The translations under genes and the position numbers were made by a program. From the NCBI GenBank assembly GCA_024279685.1, contig JAJRRI010000011.1, positions 1-40,652 of the forward strand: a stretch of DNA of 40,652 nt, given 5' to 3'. Source of the stretch: Verrucomicrobiota bacterium (GTDB lineage Bacteria; Verrucomicrobiota; Kiritimatiellia; Kiritimatiellales; Pontiellaceae). The notes below the pieces were generated by a model. It searched no databases and was not told the DNA's origin. It was given only the letters and a program-made list of their open reading frames with translations. Numbering within the stretch: position 1 is the first letter of the stretch; each line of letters starts with the position of its first letter. Positions 27,088-36,043 of the stretch are shown here, in pieces.

Positions 27088-30000
27088 TTAGTTCAAAATC
27101 CTGTAGAGGCGCGGTGTAGCGGTGGTGGGGAGCGGTGGAACCGCTGGATTGTTATAGACGGGGAAGCTTTGCATGAGGTGTTGCACCTCGGCGTAGCGAC
27201 CGGCTGCGTAAGCCTCCATGATGCGCTGGTAGGTGGCCATGATGCGTCCGAGCTCCACGCCGACGGCGGTGGTGTTTTCAATCTGGAGTGAAAGATTATG
27301 GATGGCTTTTCGGATTTCTGCACTATTTTGCAACGGAATTACGGCCTCGAATCCGGTGGGAGCAATGCTTCCGATCCCGGAGAGGCAGAGCACTTGATAG
27401 GGTTCGAGCGGAACGGCTACTTCGTATTCTCCATCGCCGATGGGCGTGTCGCCATAGGCCGTTCCATCGAGCGTGGCGGCGAGCGCGAGGCTTCCCTGCA
27501 TGTGTAGCGTGCAGTCGATGGGATAAGGTTGCTGGTTCACGAAGTAAATGTAGGCGGTGCCTCCGACATTACAATAGCGTACTTTGACGGGGTCGTCCGC
27601 GCCGGGGAGATCCAAGAAATCGTAGGCGGGGATTGATCGGTAGCCCGCATAGAAACGTGAAAACTCATCGATATTTCCATTGTCGGGGCATCCCCACCAA
27701 CCGTGGATGATCCGCTTGGCATCGTTGTGGGCGAGAATATCGGTCATGTATTCGAGAATGAATTCCTGCGAGGGCACGACGTTGGCAAAGGCGTGGATCG
27801 GCCCGTTGACGGTTCCCCCCCAGGAGCCGAACGGAGTCCAATAGTCAGGAATCCGCTGGGTATTGTTGGGGAGGAATTCGAGATTGGAGTGGTAAGAGAT
27901 AAAAGCACTGCGTTGCGCATGGTTGGCCACTAGCGCACTGGTTTCGGGGTTAAACCCGTCGTAGCGCTGGGTCGCTCCGCCGTAGACCCGGCCGCGGTGC
28001 GGCGTAATGGCCTGCATGAGTACAATATCGGAGTCGTTGGAAAAAAGGTCGAAATCAATGCCTGATTCGCGCCAGTACTGCGCCAATTGCTCGATCCCGG
28101 TCGGCCAGGTTTGATTTACGAAAACGAAGGCTTCGCTTAGCCGGAGGGAGATAACGAGTTTGGCATTGGGGTTGTATTCGCGGATGATGGCGGCGAGCGA
28201 TTTATAGAACGTGCGTATTTTCTGGCAGCGCCAATTGATCCATTGCGATTTTGCATTCGCAAAAAGCCAGTCGCGGCGGGCACTAAAGCGGCGACGCTCC
28301 GTGGTTTCGGGTACGTTGATGCCGGTGTCTTGCTCGAACTGCTCGATGTTAATGTCGCTGTAGCCTTCTTCGAGGCTGCCGAAGAAGAGGCTACTTTGGT
28401 TGATGCCCAAGAAGTGGACTCCGCCAAAGTTGGCGTATTTTCCGTAGCGCTGGGCATAGGCGCGCACCTGTCGCCCGTAGGCGGCCTGAACGATCGGGTT
28501 CAGAGGATTGTATGAGCCGGTGTAGTAGTCGTCTGAGGCGATGCAGTCGACGATTAGCTTCCGAATGGGATCGTTCGTACTGCCTTCGAGCAGCTCTTGC
28601 ATGGAATCGGTGGTGCGAAGATAGTCGGCGGGAATCATTTTATAAAAAGAACCCTTGGTTCCTGAAAACGAAATCCGATTATTGATGCTCGCATAGAATG
28701 AGAAGCCTTTGCTCTCGAGCATCAATGCACCGAGATCGGCCCAGCCTGGTACTCGTCCATTTTCCGACAGACGGCGACCGGTTGCGATTTGATTGCTATT
28801 AAGTCCATTGTCGCCATCGTAGTCCGTGAGCATCATGTGCCAGAGGTTTTGGCCGCTATAATCGAGATAATCCACGATGCGGCTCCATTTGTTTTTCCAG
28901 AAATCCCCTAGGGTGACATTAGGATGGATTCGATCCTGATTGAACCAGCCATAGGCCGTCATGGAAGGATCTTCTTGCCACACGCCAATCTCGCGGGACG
29001 GTGCGCCGGCTAGATTGGCCACTCGTCGCTCAGGCAATAGGCCGGTGGCCTCATAGATCTTGATGGTCGCCAGCGCGGGGCCGGCTTGCCCGGCATAGGT
29101 CCTAAAGGCATAGCAACCGACCACGATATCGGGTGTGTCAGGCCAGAAGAGCAGGCGTTTGGTTTGCATTTTTCCGGTGAGTGGATGGTCGACGCCTGTG
29201 ATAACACCTATGGTATCGAGCCCTTTAGCATCAATATGCCCATTAAACTCTTGGAATATGGCTACCATGAAGGTTCGGTCGGCGTTGTCGGGATAGGTGA
29301 TTTCCAACCAGTGCGGTTGGCCGGGGTTCGAGAGCGGATCGATCTTATAGGCAAATCCGCTGGTCGGAATATTTTGCGCCTCGCGGTAGCTTCCAATGGG
29401 CGAGTCCACGACGGAAACCGCGCCGTCGTCGCGATATTTATCGGTGGCGATCGTTTGTGTGCAATCGATCGTTTGAAGCAGGGTCTTGTTTCCTCCCGCG
29501 CCCGGTTCCACGATGCTTTTGGTGGGGTGTAAATCAGCTTCAGTGATCGCAAGGAGCTCGAAGGAGCGGACTTGAGAACCCTGAGTAGTAAGGTTCACCC
29601 GGTAGAGTCCGTCGGAGGGGTTGTTTAATGGGATGGAGATGGTGTTGTTGGTTCCTGCCGCCACGGAAATCGATTGAACCGTGCTGAATACGACGGGGCC
29701 ATTGGCCTGAAGAATGTCCACCGTGTAGCTTTGGTTCGATACCGCATTCGTGCCGTTGTTGGAAAACTGGAGGCGCAGGGAATTATTCTGGCCGGAGAAA
29801 ACGGCGTAGTCGAGCAAATCGGCCGAGAGCCCCATTTCCTCGGAATAGAGCGCCAAGACCTCGCCATGATTCAGCGGCCAGTTGTAGACGGAAATTTCGT
29901 CGAGTACGCCGGAGATACTGCCCCAATTGCGACCGAACTCAAGTTGGCTAAAGGGATTCTCCAGCACTTTCATGCTCCCACTCACCCCAAGATTTTTCCC

Positions 30001-31203
30001 GTCGAGATAGAGGTCCGCTTTGCGAGTGGTCGTATCCCAAGTAAAGACATAGTGGTGCCATGTATCCTTCATCACCTGCCGGTTGACCCCATTCCAAATT
30101 GAGCCTCCATCCCAATAGAGGTTGAGGAAATTTTGCATCTTGGCCTCTAACCGATCTGCGCCTGATCCAGCGATGAAAAGTCGGCGTTCCACACCGCGGG
30201 CGTTGATGTTATTGCCGATGGGGAATCCGTTGCCTGCCGGTTCCCAGTCGGTTTTCATCCAGAAGGACATCGTTCCTGCCGTATGGAGCATGTTCGATCC
30301 GGCGGCATACTGGAGCAAGGAGGAGCTTCCAAAGGAAGCGCCTTGGCCCTTGAATCCGGCGGAGAGAGTTACGCCCGAATTGAGCTGGACCACCGAGTTT
30401 CCGTCGGCCTCGTCGGCGTCGAAGTCGGTGTCGAATGAAATTTTAAGCGTACGTTTCTTGGGCGACTCCACCTCCGGTGGGATGACCTGCGGGGCGTTGG
30501 GGGCATTGAGGGTTCCGTTGTAGTCCTGTAGCACTTCGGCTGCCGTTAAGGCTGAGTCATAGATCTTGAATTCATCCATTACCCCGTTTGCGTGCGGCGT
30601 TCCTCTCCCCGTGCTGAGCATCTGTCCAATTTTCATTTCGGGATAGTCCGCCAAACTCCAGGTGATGGAGCGTTGGCCAATCAGGTTTCCGTTTAGATAG
30701 ATCCAAATCCCCGACGTATGGTCCCACGTAAAGGCGAGATGCGACCATTGTCCGATAGTCAAACCGCTCGTGCTAGCCACCGCATAGGCACCCGCCTTCG
30801 AATCCACATCCATTCGGATTCTTCCGCCTGTAAAAGCCCAAGACCAAATCACCATGTAGTTTCTTGCCCCTTTGGTCCACGTCCCGTTCGAGAAGAAGCC
30901 GTATTCTTCGTTGGCGAAATCGGTGGAGGCATCCGGCTTGTACCAAAAGGAAATGGTGCCCTGCGCCTTATTGATATTGCCAGCGGCATCGATCGTGCCG
31001 AACTCGCCGCGCTGGGTGATGGATGCGCCGTTGCTCACCACGCCGGTCGTTAAATTAGGATAATCGGCATAGACTTCCGCACCGTTTTGGGAAAACTCAA
31101 CCCACTGCTCATCTTCAAAAGAGAGGTGAAGTAGGGTTTGCGGGGCCGCCCCCGCCCCCGCGATAACGCCGACCAATAGACTCAGTAGGATCTTTTTTTT
31201 CAT
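27088..31203 (-). CDS. large secreted LamG-LamG-barrel protein (intact copy)
   Basis: A 1371-aa protein: signal peptide 1-19, LamG 1 about 20-235, LamG 2 about 252-465, a beta domain about 470-560, then an enzyme-like half with HWLEITYPDN, GVWQEDPSMTAYGWF, NLWHMMLTDYDGDNGLNSNQ, KIRTFYKSLAAII and RIIHGWWGCPDNGNIDEFSR. The second half reads like a glycoside-hydrolase-type TIM barrel followed by a beta domain (PVKVRYCN ... YFVNQQPYP), but I cannot place it in a known family. It is the undamaged relative of the gene split at 16.4 kb. GGAG precedes the ATG. The middle gene of a three-gene minus-strand set governed by TTTCG-box F. Confidence 0.82.
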   Translation of the reverse strand: MKKKILLSLLVGVIAGAGAAPQTLLHLSFEDEQWVEFSQNGAEVYADYPNLTTGVVSNGASITQRGEFGTIDAAGNINKAQGTISFWYKPDASTDFANEEYGFFSNGTWTKGARNYMVIWSWAFTGGRIRMDVDSKAGAYAVASTSGLTIGQWSHLAFTWDHTSGIWIYLNGNLIGQRSITWSLADYPEMKIGQMLSTGRGTPHANGVMDEFKIYDSALTAAEVLQDYNGTLNAPNAPQVIPPEVESPKKRTLKISFDTDFDADEADGNSVVQLNSGVTLSAGFKGQGASFGSSSLLQYAAGSNMLHTAGTMSFWMKTDWEPAGNGFPIGNNINARGVERRLFIAGSGADRLEAKMQNFLNLYWDGGSIWNGVNRQVMKDTWHHYVFTWDTTTRKADLYLDGKNLGVSGSMKVLENPFSQLEFGRNWGSISGVLDEISVYNWPLNHGEVLALYSEEMGLSADLLDYAVFSGQNNSLRLQFSNNGTNAVSNQSYTVDILQANGPVVFSTVQSISVAAGTNNTISIPLNNPSDGLYRVNLTTQGSQVRSFELLAITEADLHPTKSIVEPGAGGNKTLLQTIDCTQTIATDKYRDDGAVSVVDSPIGSYREAQNIPTSGFAYKIDPLSNPGQPHWLEITYPDNADRTFMVAIFQEFNGHIDAKGLDTIGVITGVDHPLTGKMQTKRLLFWPDTPDIVVGCYAFRTYAGQAGPALATIKIYEATGLLPERRVANLAGAPSREIGVWQEDPSMTAYGWFNQDRIHPNVTLGDFWKNKWSRIVDYLDYSGQNLWHMMLTDYDGDNGLNSNQIATGRRLSENGRVPGWADLGALMLESKGFSFYASINNRISFSGTKGSFYKMIPADYLRTTDSMQELLEGSTNDPIRKLIVDCIASDDYYTGSYNPLNPIVQAAYGRQVRAYAQRYGKYANFGGVHFLGINQSSLFFGSLEEGYSDINIEQFEQDTGINVPETTERRRFSARRDWLFANAKSQWINWRCQKIRTFYKSLAAIIREYNPNAKLVISLRLSEAFVFVNQTWPTGIEQLAQYWRESGIDFDLFSNDSDIVLMQAITPHRGRVYGGATQRYDGFNPETSALVANHAQRSAFISYHSNLEFLPNNTQRIPDYWTPFGSWGGTVNGPIHAFANVVPSQEFILEYMTDILAHNDAKRIIHGWWGCPDNGNIDEFSRFYAGYRSIPAYDFLDLPGADDPVKVRYCNVGGTAYIYFVNQQPYPIDCTLHMQGSLALAATLDGTAYGDTPIGDGEYEVAVPLEPYQVLCLSGIGSIAPTGFEAVIPLQNSAEIRKAIHNLSLQIENTTAVGVELGRIMATYQRIMEAYAAGRYAEVQHLMQSFPVYNNPAVPPLPTTATPRLYRILN

Positions 31204-31282
31204 GGGCTTGCTCCGTTTTAATTCTAAACGTATCGTATGGCTTGTATGAAGGATTCTGATTACGGCAAAGAGGATTTAAAAG

Positions 31283-32884
31283 TTAAGGCCAAACCGTTTC
31301 TAAGCGATAAAAAACCTGATCGGTCGTGTTCGTATCTGAAATCATCAAAGGGTTTCCGGTTCCGGCCCGCCAACTTCCTGTGGTCACCCAAGTCTCGCCC
31401 AGCAGGCTGAGTTTAGTTTGAACGGCATAAAGACGCCCAATAGAGGTGCTAAAGAGTATGTCCGAGATGTCGGCCTGAGTTCCGAACTCGAAGGTTGGGG
31501 CGGAGGAGGGGTTGTTCGGATCCGTACCGGCCACCCGTTCATCCCAGTCCGATACGAAATCGCCATCGCCATCGCTCGTCACGACGTTGTTGCCGCTACC
31601 CACGATGATTTCGCCGACCTCGGTCAACATCGCCCCGTCTAGCGTACTCAAAATCGTTACTCGGAGGAACCGTACCGACTCGGTCGGGAACGAGAAGGAC
31701 TTGTCGCTATTAGAAGCGTTGTTCGTCAATGAGGCAACGGTTCGCCAGTCTGCGCTTTCGGCTATTTCGGAAATCACAAGGCTCGACCCAGTATAGACGG
31801 CCAATTCGAGATTCGCCGGGGTTTGCTGCACCCAAAACTGCTTGCGCAGCTGGACATAGTCTACATTTCGGGTTTGTGCCAGATCGATCAAGAAAGATTC
31901 TGCACCGCCCGTTCCAATGGGGAAGGAGCCTGTTTGGCTCGTTGCATCGGGCAAGGCAGAGAAGGAAACCACCGTGTCCATATCGCGGAGAGTAGCACTC
32001 AGCGGAACCAGATCGGGAAGACCCAGCACCGTGAACACCAAATCCTGATTGCTATTCGCTAGGCCGAGCTCCCAGATGATATTCTGCCCGTTGAGAACCT
32101 CGAAGTTAGCGTGGGAGAAGGTTCCTGTCGCACTAAAGGTACCCCCTTGGCTATCGAGCCAATTTTTCACGCCGCCCGTCAGTAATGCGCCCCGGGTGCT
32201 ATCCATTAAGGTATAGCTTCCCGTAGTGGCGGTCAGGTGGGTTAGATCCAGTTGGATCATCCCGTCCAGCACATTGACATCGCGGTCGTCCCCCGAAATG
32301 ACCACTCGAGGAGCTGCAGCGGCTCCAAATTTTAAATGGATCGTTCCGTTGGTGCCTAGATTGACCCATGCGGTTGTAAAACCGGCACCATTCTCTAACA
32401 CAAGCGTTCCCGCTCCGTATTCGGGGAGTCCATACAGCCCGTATCGGTCCATGCTAATCATGATTGCCCCTCCGTTTAGAAACGGATTGGCGATCGTGCC
32501 GCCCGCGCGGACCGTCAATGTTCCAGCAAAAGACGAGTCGCCAGGTCTCCCTAGAGTAGGCGAGCTCATGGAGAGAGTTTTTCCCGGGGGCACCTCGATA
32601 AAGACCTCGGAGGCCGGAGTCGCCGTGGAGTACACTTTCATGCTCGCGATATCCTGAGTAAACAGCGAGTCGATAATCGCTGGATCGCCTGCCGGGGCCG
32701 AGGCATTGCCGAAAAACTCAAAGTCTCCGATGCTTTCTCCGGGAACGGTGTTGGCCACCCAGTTCAGCGGCGAAGAGAGCAGATTGTTATTTAGATCTCC
32801 TCCGTCGAATTGAAAAACCGCCGCATGGATAGATACTTCCACGGCAACCACGAGGCCTATAGCGATTCTTTTTTTCTGATTCAA
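31283..32884 (-). CDS. secreted surface protein with a calcium-type repeat
   Basis: A 533-aa protein with a signal peptide (about 1-21, ends SIHA-A). Residues 22-300 are a Gly/Thr/Asn-rich beta region like the solenoids of autotransporter-type PVC proteins. About 310-425 resembles a discoidin-like sandwich (VSFSALPDAT ... SVRFLRVTIL). DGDGDFVSDWDERVAGTDPN (about 437-456) is a thrombospondin-3/dockerin-like Ca2+ motif, and a short C-terminal beta domain ends FYRLETVWP. The start is TTG (32882-32884) with GAGG seven bases upstream; no ATG fits better. First gene of the minus-strand set after TTTCG-box F. No enzyme motif; probably adhesion or glycan binding. Confidence 0.72.
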   Translation of the reverse strand: MNQKKRIAIGLVVAVEVSIHAAVFQFDGGDLNNNLLSSPLNWVANTVPGESIGDFEFFGNASAPAGDPAIIDSLFTQDIASMKVYSTATPASEVFIEVPPGKTLSMSSPTLGRPGDSSFAGTLTVRAGGTIANPFLNGGAIMISMDRYGLYGLPEYGAGTLVLENGAGFTTAWVNLGTNGTIHLKFGAAAAPRVVISGDDRDVNVLDGMIQLDLTHLTATTGSYTLMDSTRGALLTGGVKNWLDSQGGTFSATGTFSHANFEVLNGQNIIWELGLANSNQDLVFTVLGLPDLVPLSATLRDMDTVVSFSALPDATSQTGSFPIGTGGAESFLIDLAQTRNVDYVQLRKQFWVQQTPANLELAVYTGSSLVISEIAESADWRTVASLTNNASNSDKSFSFPTESVRFLRVTILSTLDGAMLTEVGEIIVGSGNNVVTSDGDGDFVSDWDERVAGTDPNNPSSAPTFEFGTQADISDILFSTSIGRLYAVQTKLSLLGETWVTTGSWRAGTGNPLMISDTNTTDQVFYRLETVWP

Positions 32885-32972
32885 TTTGAAACCTCTCTAG
32901 GTTTAATAAAATAGACTTGATTTAATCCGTTGTGTTGAGATTCGAACGGATTGTAAGTGTGTATCAACATAA

Positions 32973-32987
32973 AGAAATATATCGAAA
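32973..32987 (-). promoter_or_regulatory. TTTCG-box site F (three-gene minus-strand set)
   Basis: On the minus strand it reads TTTCGATATATTTCT, preceded by TTTACA. It is 89 bp before the TTG start of the surface protein gene, the same distance as site B from its gene. Confidence 0.6.
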
Positions 32988-33039
32988 TGTAAACTCTCGG
33001 CTTGATGGGTTTGTCTGGGAAGACGTGCTCGGATGGGCT

Positions 33040-33249
33040 TTATTTTTCAGCGGCCGCGTCATTGTTATCGAAAACCCGCCGATTCCGGGCCGGAGATGCC
33101 GGCCCGGGTCCGCACCCGCGTTGGTCGATGAGGAAGGGGCGGATATCCATGAGTTCAAGAATCCGAACAAACTGCCGCTCCTTAGAGGGAAGTACGCCGA
33201 TTTCCTCTTCAAGGGCTGGAAATAGGTTTCGTTGTATGTGTATATTCAA
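33040..33249 (-). pseudogene. transposase N-terminal remnant
   Basis: The first 45 codons of this frame (TTG start) read LFPALEEEIGVLPSKERQFV then RILELMDIRPFL, a pattern I recognise from the N-terminus of IS5/IS1182-like DDE transposases (ALEEELGPL...VRVLELVRI). After about residue 45 the reading turns Gly/Pro/Ala-rich over a perfect 9-bp hairpin (33085-33107) and ends. No catalytic domain follows. The rest of the gap (32885-33469) shows TTTCG-box F and an AT-rich stretch (33290-33360) that may hold the kinase promoter. The family assignment is from memory of the motif, so moderate. Confidence 0.5.
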
Positions 33250-33469
33250 ACTGGAAAAATGGTTCCCTGTTATTCCTTTATTTAGTGGTTTTTATGATTG
33301 AAAAACAGTGATATGTTTTCTGTTTTAATTATATATTATAATCTCTTTAAGTTAATGGTTTTAAGGGGGTTGCAAAAGGCTCATTTGGATAACGGGGTTG
33401 GAAAATCTAAGGAAAAAATCCCGTGACGCTATGTGGGGATTAACTTAGTCTTTCGCACTGGAGAATTTG

Positions 33470-36043
33470 ATGGATACACCCGAGATGGACCCTGCACAGG
33501 ATTTAACAGCCCTCGACGATTCTACGGTCGGGGGTTCTTCGTCGATTGAGCAGGGTCAGGTGAAGCAGGTCCTTTCCGTTAAGATGGAAACACATGGGGC
33601 GCACTACGAAGCTATCACCCCGTTGGGCACGGGTTCCTTTGGCGAAGTCCACACGGCTCGTGATGCGTTGCTCGGTCGCGAGGTGGCGATCAAGTCGCTC
33701 AAGGCTCATTTTCGTGAAGAGGACGAGGTGATTGATCGTTTTCTGAAAGAGGCGCGTGGTACGGCGCAGTTGGAGCATCCAAATATTATGCCGGTGCATG
33801 AGATGGGCGTCAGCGACGACTTCGGCATCTATTTCACGATGAAGAAGGTGGTTGGCGACGACCTTAAAATGATTCTCGATCAGCTGACGGCAAAGACTTC
33901 ACTCTACCAACAAAAATATCCACTCAATACCCTGCTGGAAATCTTTCTCTCGATTTGCAACGGGGTGGCCTTTGCGCATAGCAAAGGGGTGATTCATCGC
34001 GACCTTAAACCGGCGAACGTAATGATCGGGGAGTATGGTGAAGTGCTGATTCTCGACTGGGGACTGGTTAAGCATCTGGGTACAGGCACAGGGGAACGCA
34101 GCACCGTTCAGCTCCGTATGGACGAGCTTGATGATGGATCGCAAACGCTCGACGGTGCGGTATCCGGCACGCCGAACTACATGGCACCGGAGCAGGCTGA
34201 GGGTCGTATTCAGGAGATTGATTTTCAAAGTGATATCTACAGTCTTGGCGCGATTCTTTATCATATTTTAGCCCACTGTCCGCCGTTCGAAAAAACACAA
34301 CTCCGCCGCTTGTTGAAGAATGTAAAGACCGGGACCTTTGACCCGCCACGCAAGCGCCGACCGGAGTTGAAAATTCCACGGGAATTGGAGGCCATTTGTC
34401 TAAAGGCGATGGCGTTGCGCCCGATGGCTCGCTACCGCACGGTAGAGCGCTTGGCCGAAGAGGTTCGAAATTTTATTGGAAACTTCGAGGTTGGAGCCTA
34501 CAAAGCCCCGCGTTGGCTTCGGTTTTGGCGGACGTGTAAGCGCAACCCGATCAAATCAAGCGTAGCGGCGGCGGTGGTGGGCGCGCTGCTCCTCGCATTT
34601 GGGGGACAACGCGCCATGCTGTACGGAAGTTATCGGGCGAGCGTTGCGCGCGCTTCCATGTTGCGTAGCGAGGGTGATGTGCTGGTCGCCGAAGCCACGC
34701 GGCTGTATGACGACCTCCAAGAGCTTCGCGAGCACGTGGAGCAAAAGAGTAAGACCCCTGCAGAATTGGAGCTGGAAGCGCTGTTGGAAGAGCGTAGCAC
34801 GGCGGCGACTGCGAAATATAATGTAGCCATGGCCTTGTATGAAAGTGTGCCGGAGCCGTCTCACGGGAAAGCGGTGGTGCATGAGGGCTATGTGGGGATC
34901 ATGCGTAGCCGAATTGATTTTGCGCTCTATCGCCGACAGTATAATCAAGCCAATGCGTGGTATGAAACCATTCGGTTGCGCATTAATCAGTCCGATGTGC
35001 AAGTGAATGCTGAAAATCTCGAAAAACTGAAAGGAATTCGGGATCGAATTATTGGCTACGGTCAACTGTCCGTTGTGGCCTTAGGAGGTGTTCGCGAGGT
35101 TATGGTTTGGCCTCTTTTTGATGTCGAGGGGGCGCCGCGGAAGGTGCAGGGCGATGCGATCCGCCGCGACACCCCCCCCTTCGAAATCGAGAAAATTGAA
35201 ACCGGATCGTATGTCCTGCAAGTCACGTGTGCCGATGGGCGGCTGATTCCTTTTCCGGTGTATATAGATCGTGGCGAGCGTAAACAGGTTGAGCTAATGA
35301 TTCCGGAATCGATTCCAGAAGGCATGGTTTATGTGCCGGGGGGTGATTTTATTAAAGGGGGAAGTGCATCACGCTTCTACCGTAAGCACCGGGATTCGCT
35401 CCCTGCATTTTTCATTAAAAAGTATGAAGTCACCGTGGACGAATACCTTGAGTTTTGGCGCACGATCGGCGACGCGGAGCTGAAGTCCGAATACACCAGC
35501 CGCATCCGTTTTCGACCGGAGGATCGCCGTTTTGTAGACGCCTGGGACGACCAAGGAAATCTGACCGATGAGCGATTGAGTTTAGCGTTCCCGGTGGTTG
35601 GAATTCCCCGAGTTGCCGCCGAGGCCTTCTGTAAATGGAAGAGCCGCCAGACGAGCAGAATACTTCGATTACCGCAAGCTGCAGAATGGGAAAAGGCCGC
35701 TCGCGGCGTAGATGGGCGTACCTATGTCTGGGGAAACGGGTATGTGGTCGGGGCGAATCTCGCGCTGATTAAAACAAATAAAAAGGGCAAGGCCCGCTTT
35801 CCGCTCTGGGCGCCGCCCGGGAAGTTTTCTCGCGATATTTCCATCTATGGCGCGTACGACATGGCTGGAAATGTCCGCGAAATGACCTCCACCCTCCTGC
35901 CGAATAGTGATACTTTTTACCAACTTAAAGGGGGTAGTGCCTCCACGCCGCCCAACTTCTTGCCGTGCAGTTATGCCTCCGATACTCCGGTTATTCCATC
36001 GGATGTTGGTTTTCGTTATCTCCAGGAGATCCCCCAAAAATGA
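33470..36043 (+). CDS. membrane Ser/Thr protein kinase with PEGA-like and FGE-like domains
   Basis: An 857-aa protein. The kinase domain (about 46-335) has the glycine loop GTGSFGEV (53-60), AIK Lys75, helix Glu94, HRDLKPAN (176-183), DWG instead of DFG (196-198) and APE (239-241). A transmembrane helix lies near 363-380, then a coiled-coil-rich linker (about 390-525), a PEGA-like beta domain (about 530-612) and a formylglycine-generating-enzyme-like domain (615-857: GMVYVPGGDF, RLPQAAEWEKAARG, YDMAGNVREM, GFRYL). The FGE active-site cysteine pair is absent (only C833 in NFLPCSY), so sulfatase maturation is unlikely; a sensing or binding role is more plausible. ATG 33470, with GGAG upstream, is preferred to the preceding TTG. 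It overlaps the next gene. Confidence 0.9.
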   Translation: MDTPEMDPAQDLTALDDSTVGGSSSIEQGQVKQVLSVKMETHGAHYEAITPLGTGSFGEVHTARDALLGREVAIKSLKAHFREEDEVIDRFLKEARGTAQLEHPNIMPVHEMGVSDDFGIYFTMKKVVGDDLKMILDQLTAKTSLYQQKYPLNTLLEIFLSICNGVAFAHSKGVIHRDLKPANVMIGEYGEVLILDWGLVKHLGTGTGERSTVQLRMDELDDGSQTLDGAVSGTPNYMAPEQAEGRIQEIDFQSDIYSLGAILYHILAHCPPFEKTQLRRLLKNVKTGTFDPPRKRRPELKIPRELEAICLKAMALRPMARYRTVERLAEEVRNFIGNFEVGAYKAPRWLRFWRTCKRNPIKSSVAAAVVGALLLAFGGQRAMLYGSYRASVARASMLRSEGDVLVAEATRLYDDLQELREHVEQKSKTPAELELEALLEERSTAATAKYNVAMALYESVPEPSHGKAVVHEGYVGIMRSRIDFALYRRQYNQANAWYETIRLRINQSDVQVNAENLEKLKGIRDRIIGYGQLSVVALGGVREVMVWPLFDVEGAPRKVQGDAIRRDTPPFEIEKIETGSYVLQVTCADGRLIPFPVYIDRGERKQVELMIPESIPEGMVYVPGGDFIKGGSASRFYRKHRDSLPAFFIKKYEVTVDEYLEFWRTIGDAELKSEYTSRIRFRPEDRRFVDAWDDQGNLTDERLSLAFPVVGIPRVAAEAFCKWKSRQTSRILRLPQAAEWEKAARGVDGRTYVWGNGYVVGANLALIKTNKKGKARFPLWAPPGKFSRDISIYGAYDMAGNVREMTSTLLPNSDTFYQLKGGSASTPPNFLPCSYASDTPVIPSDVGFRYLQEIPQK

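Noticed and set aside
33470-36043. FGE-like domain as the maturase for the two sulfatases
   Set aside because: The cysteine pair of true formylglycine-generating enzymes is missing; a separate maturase elsewhere is more likely.
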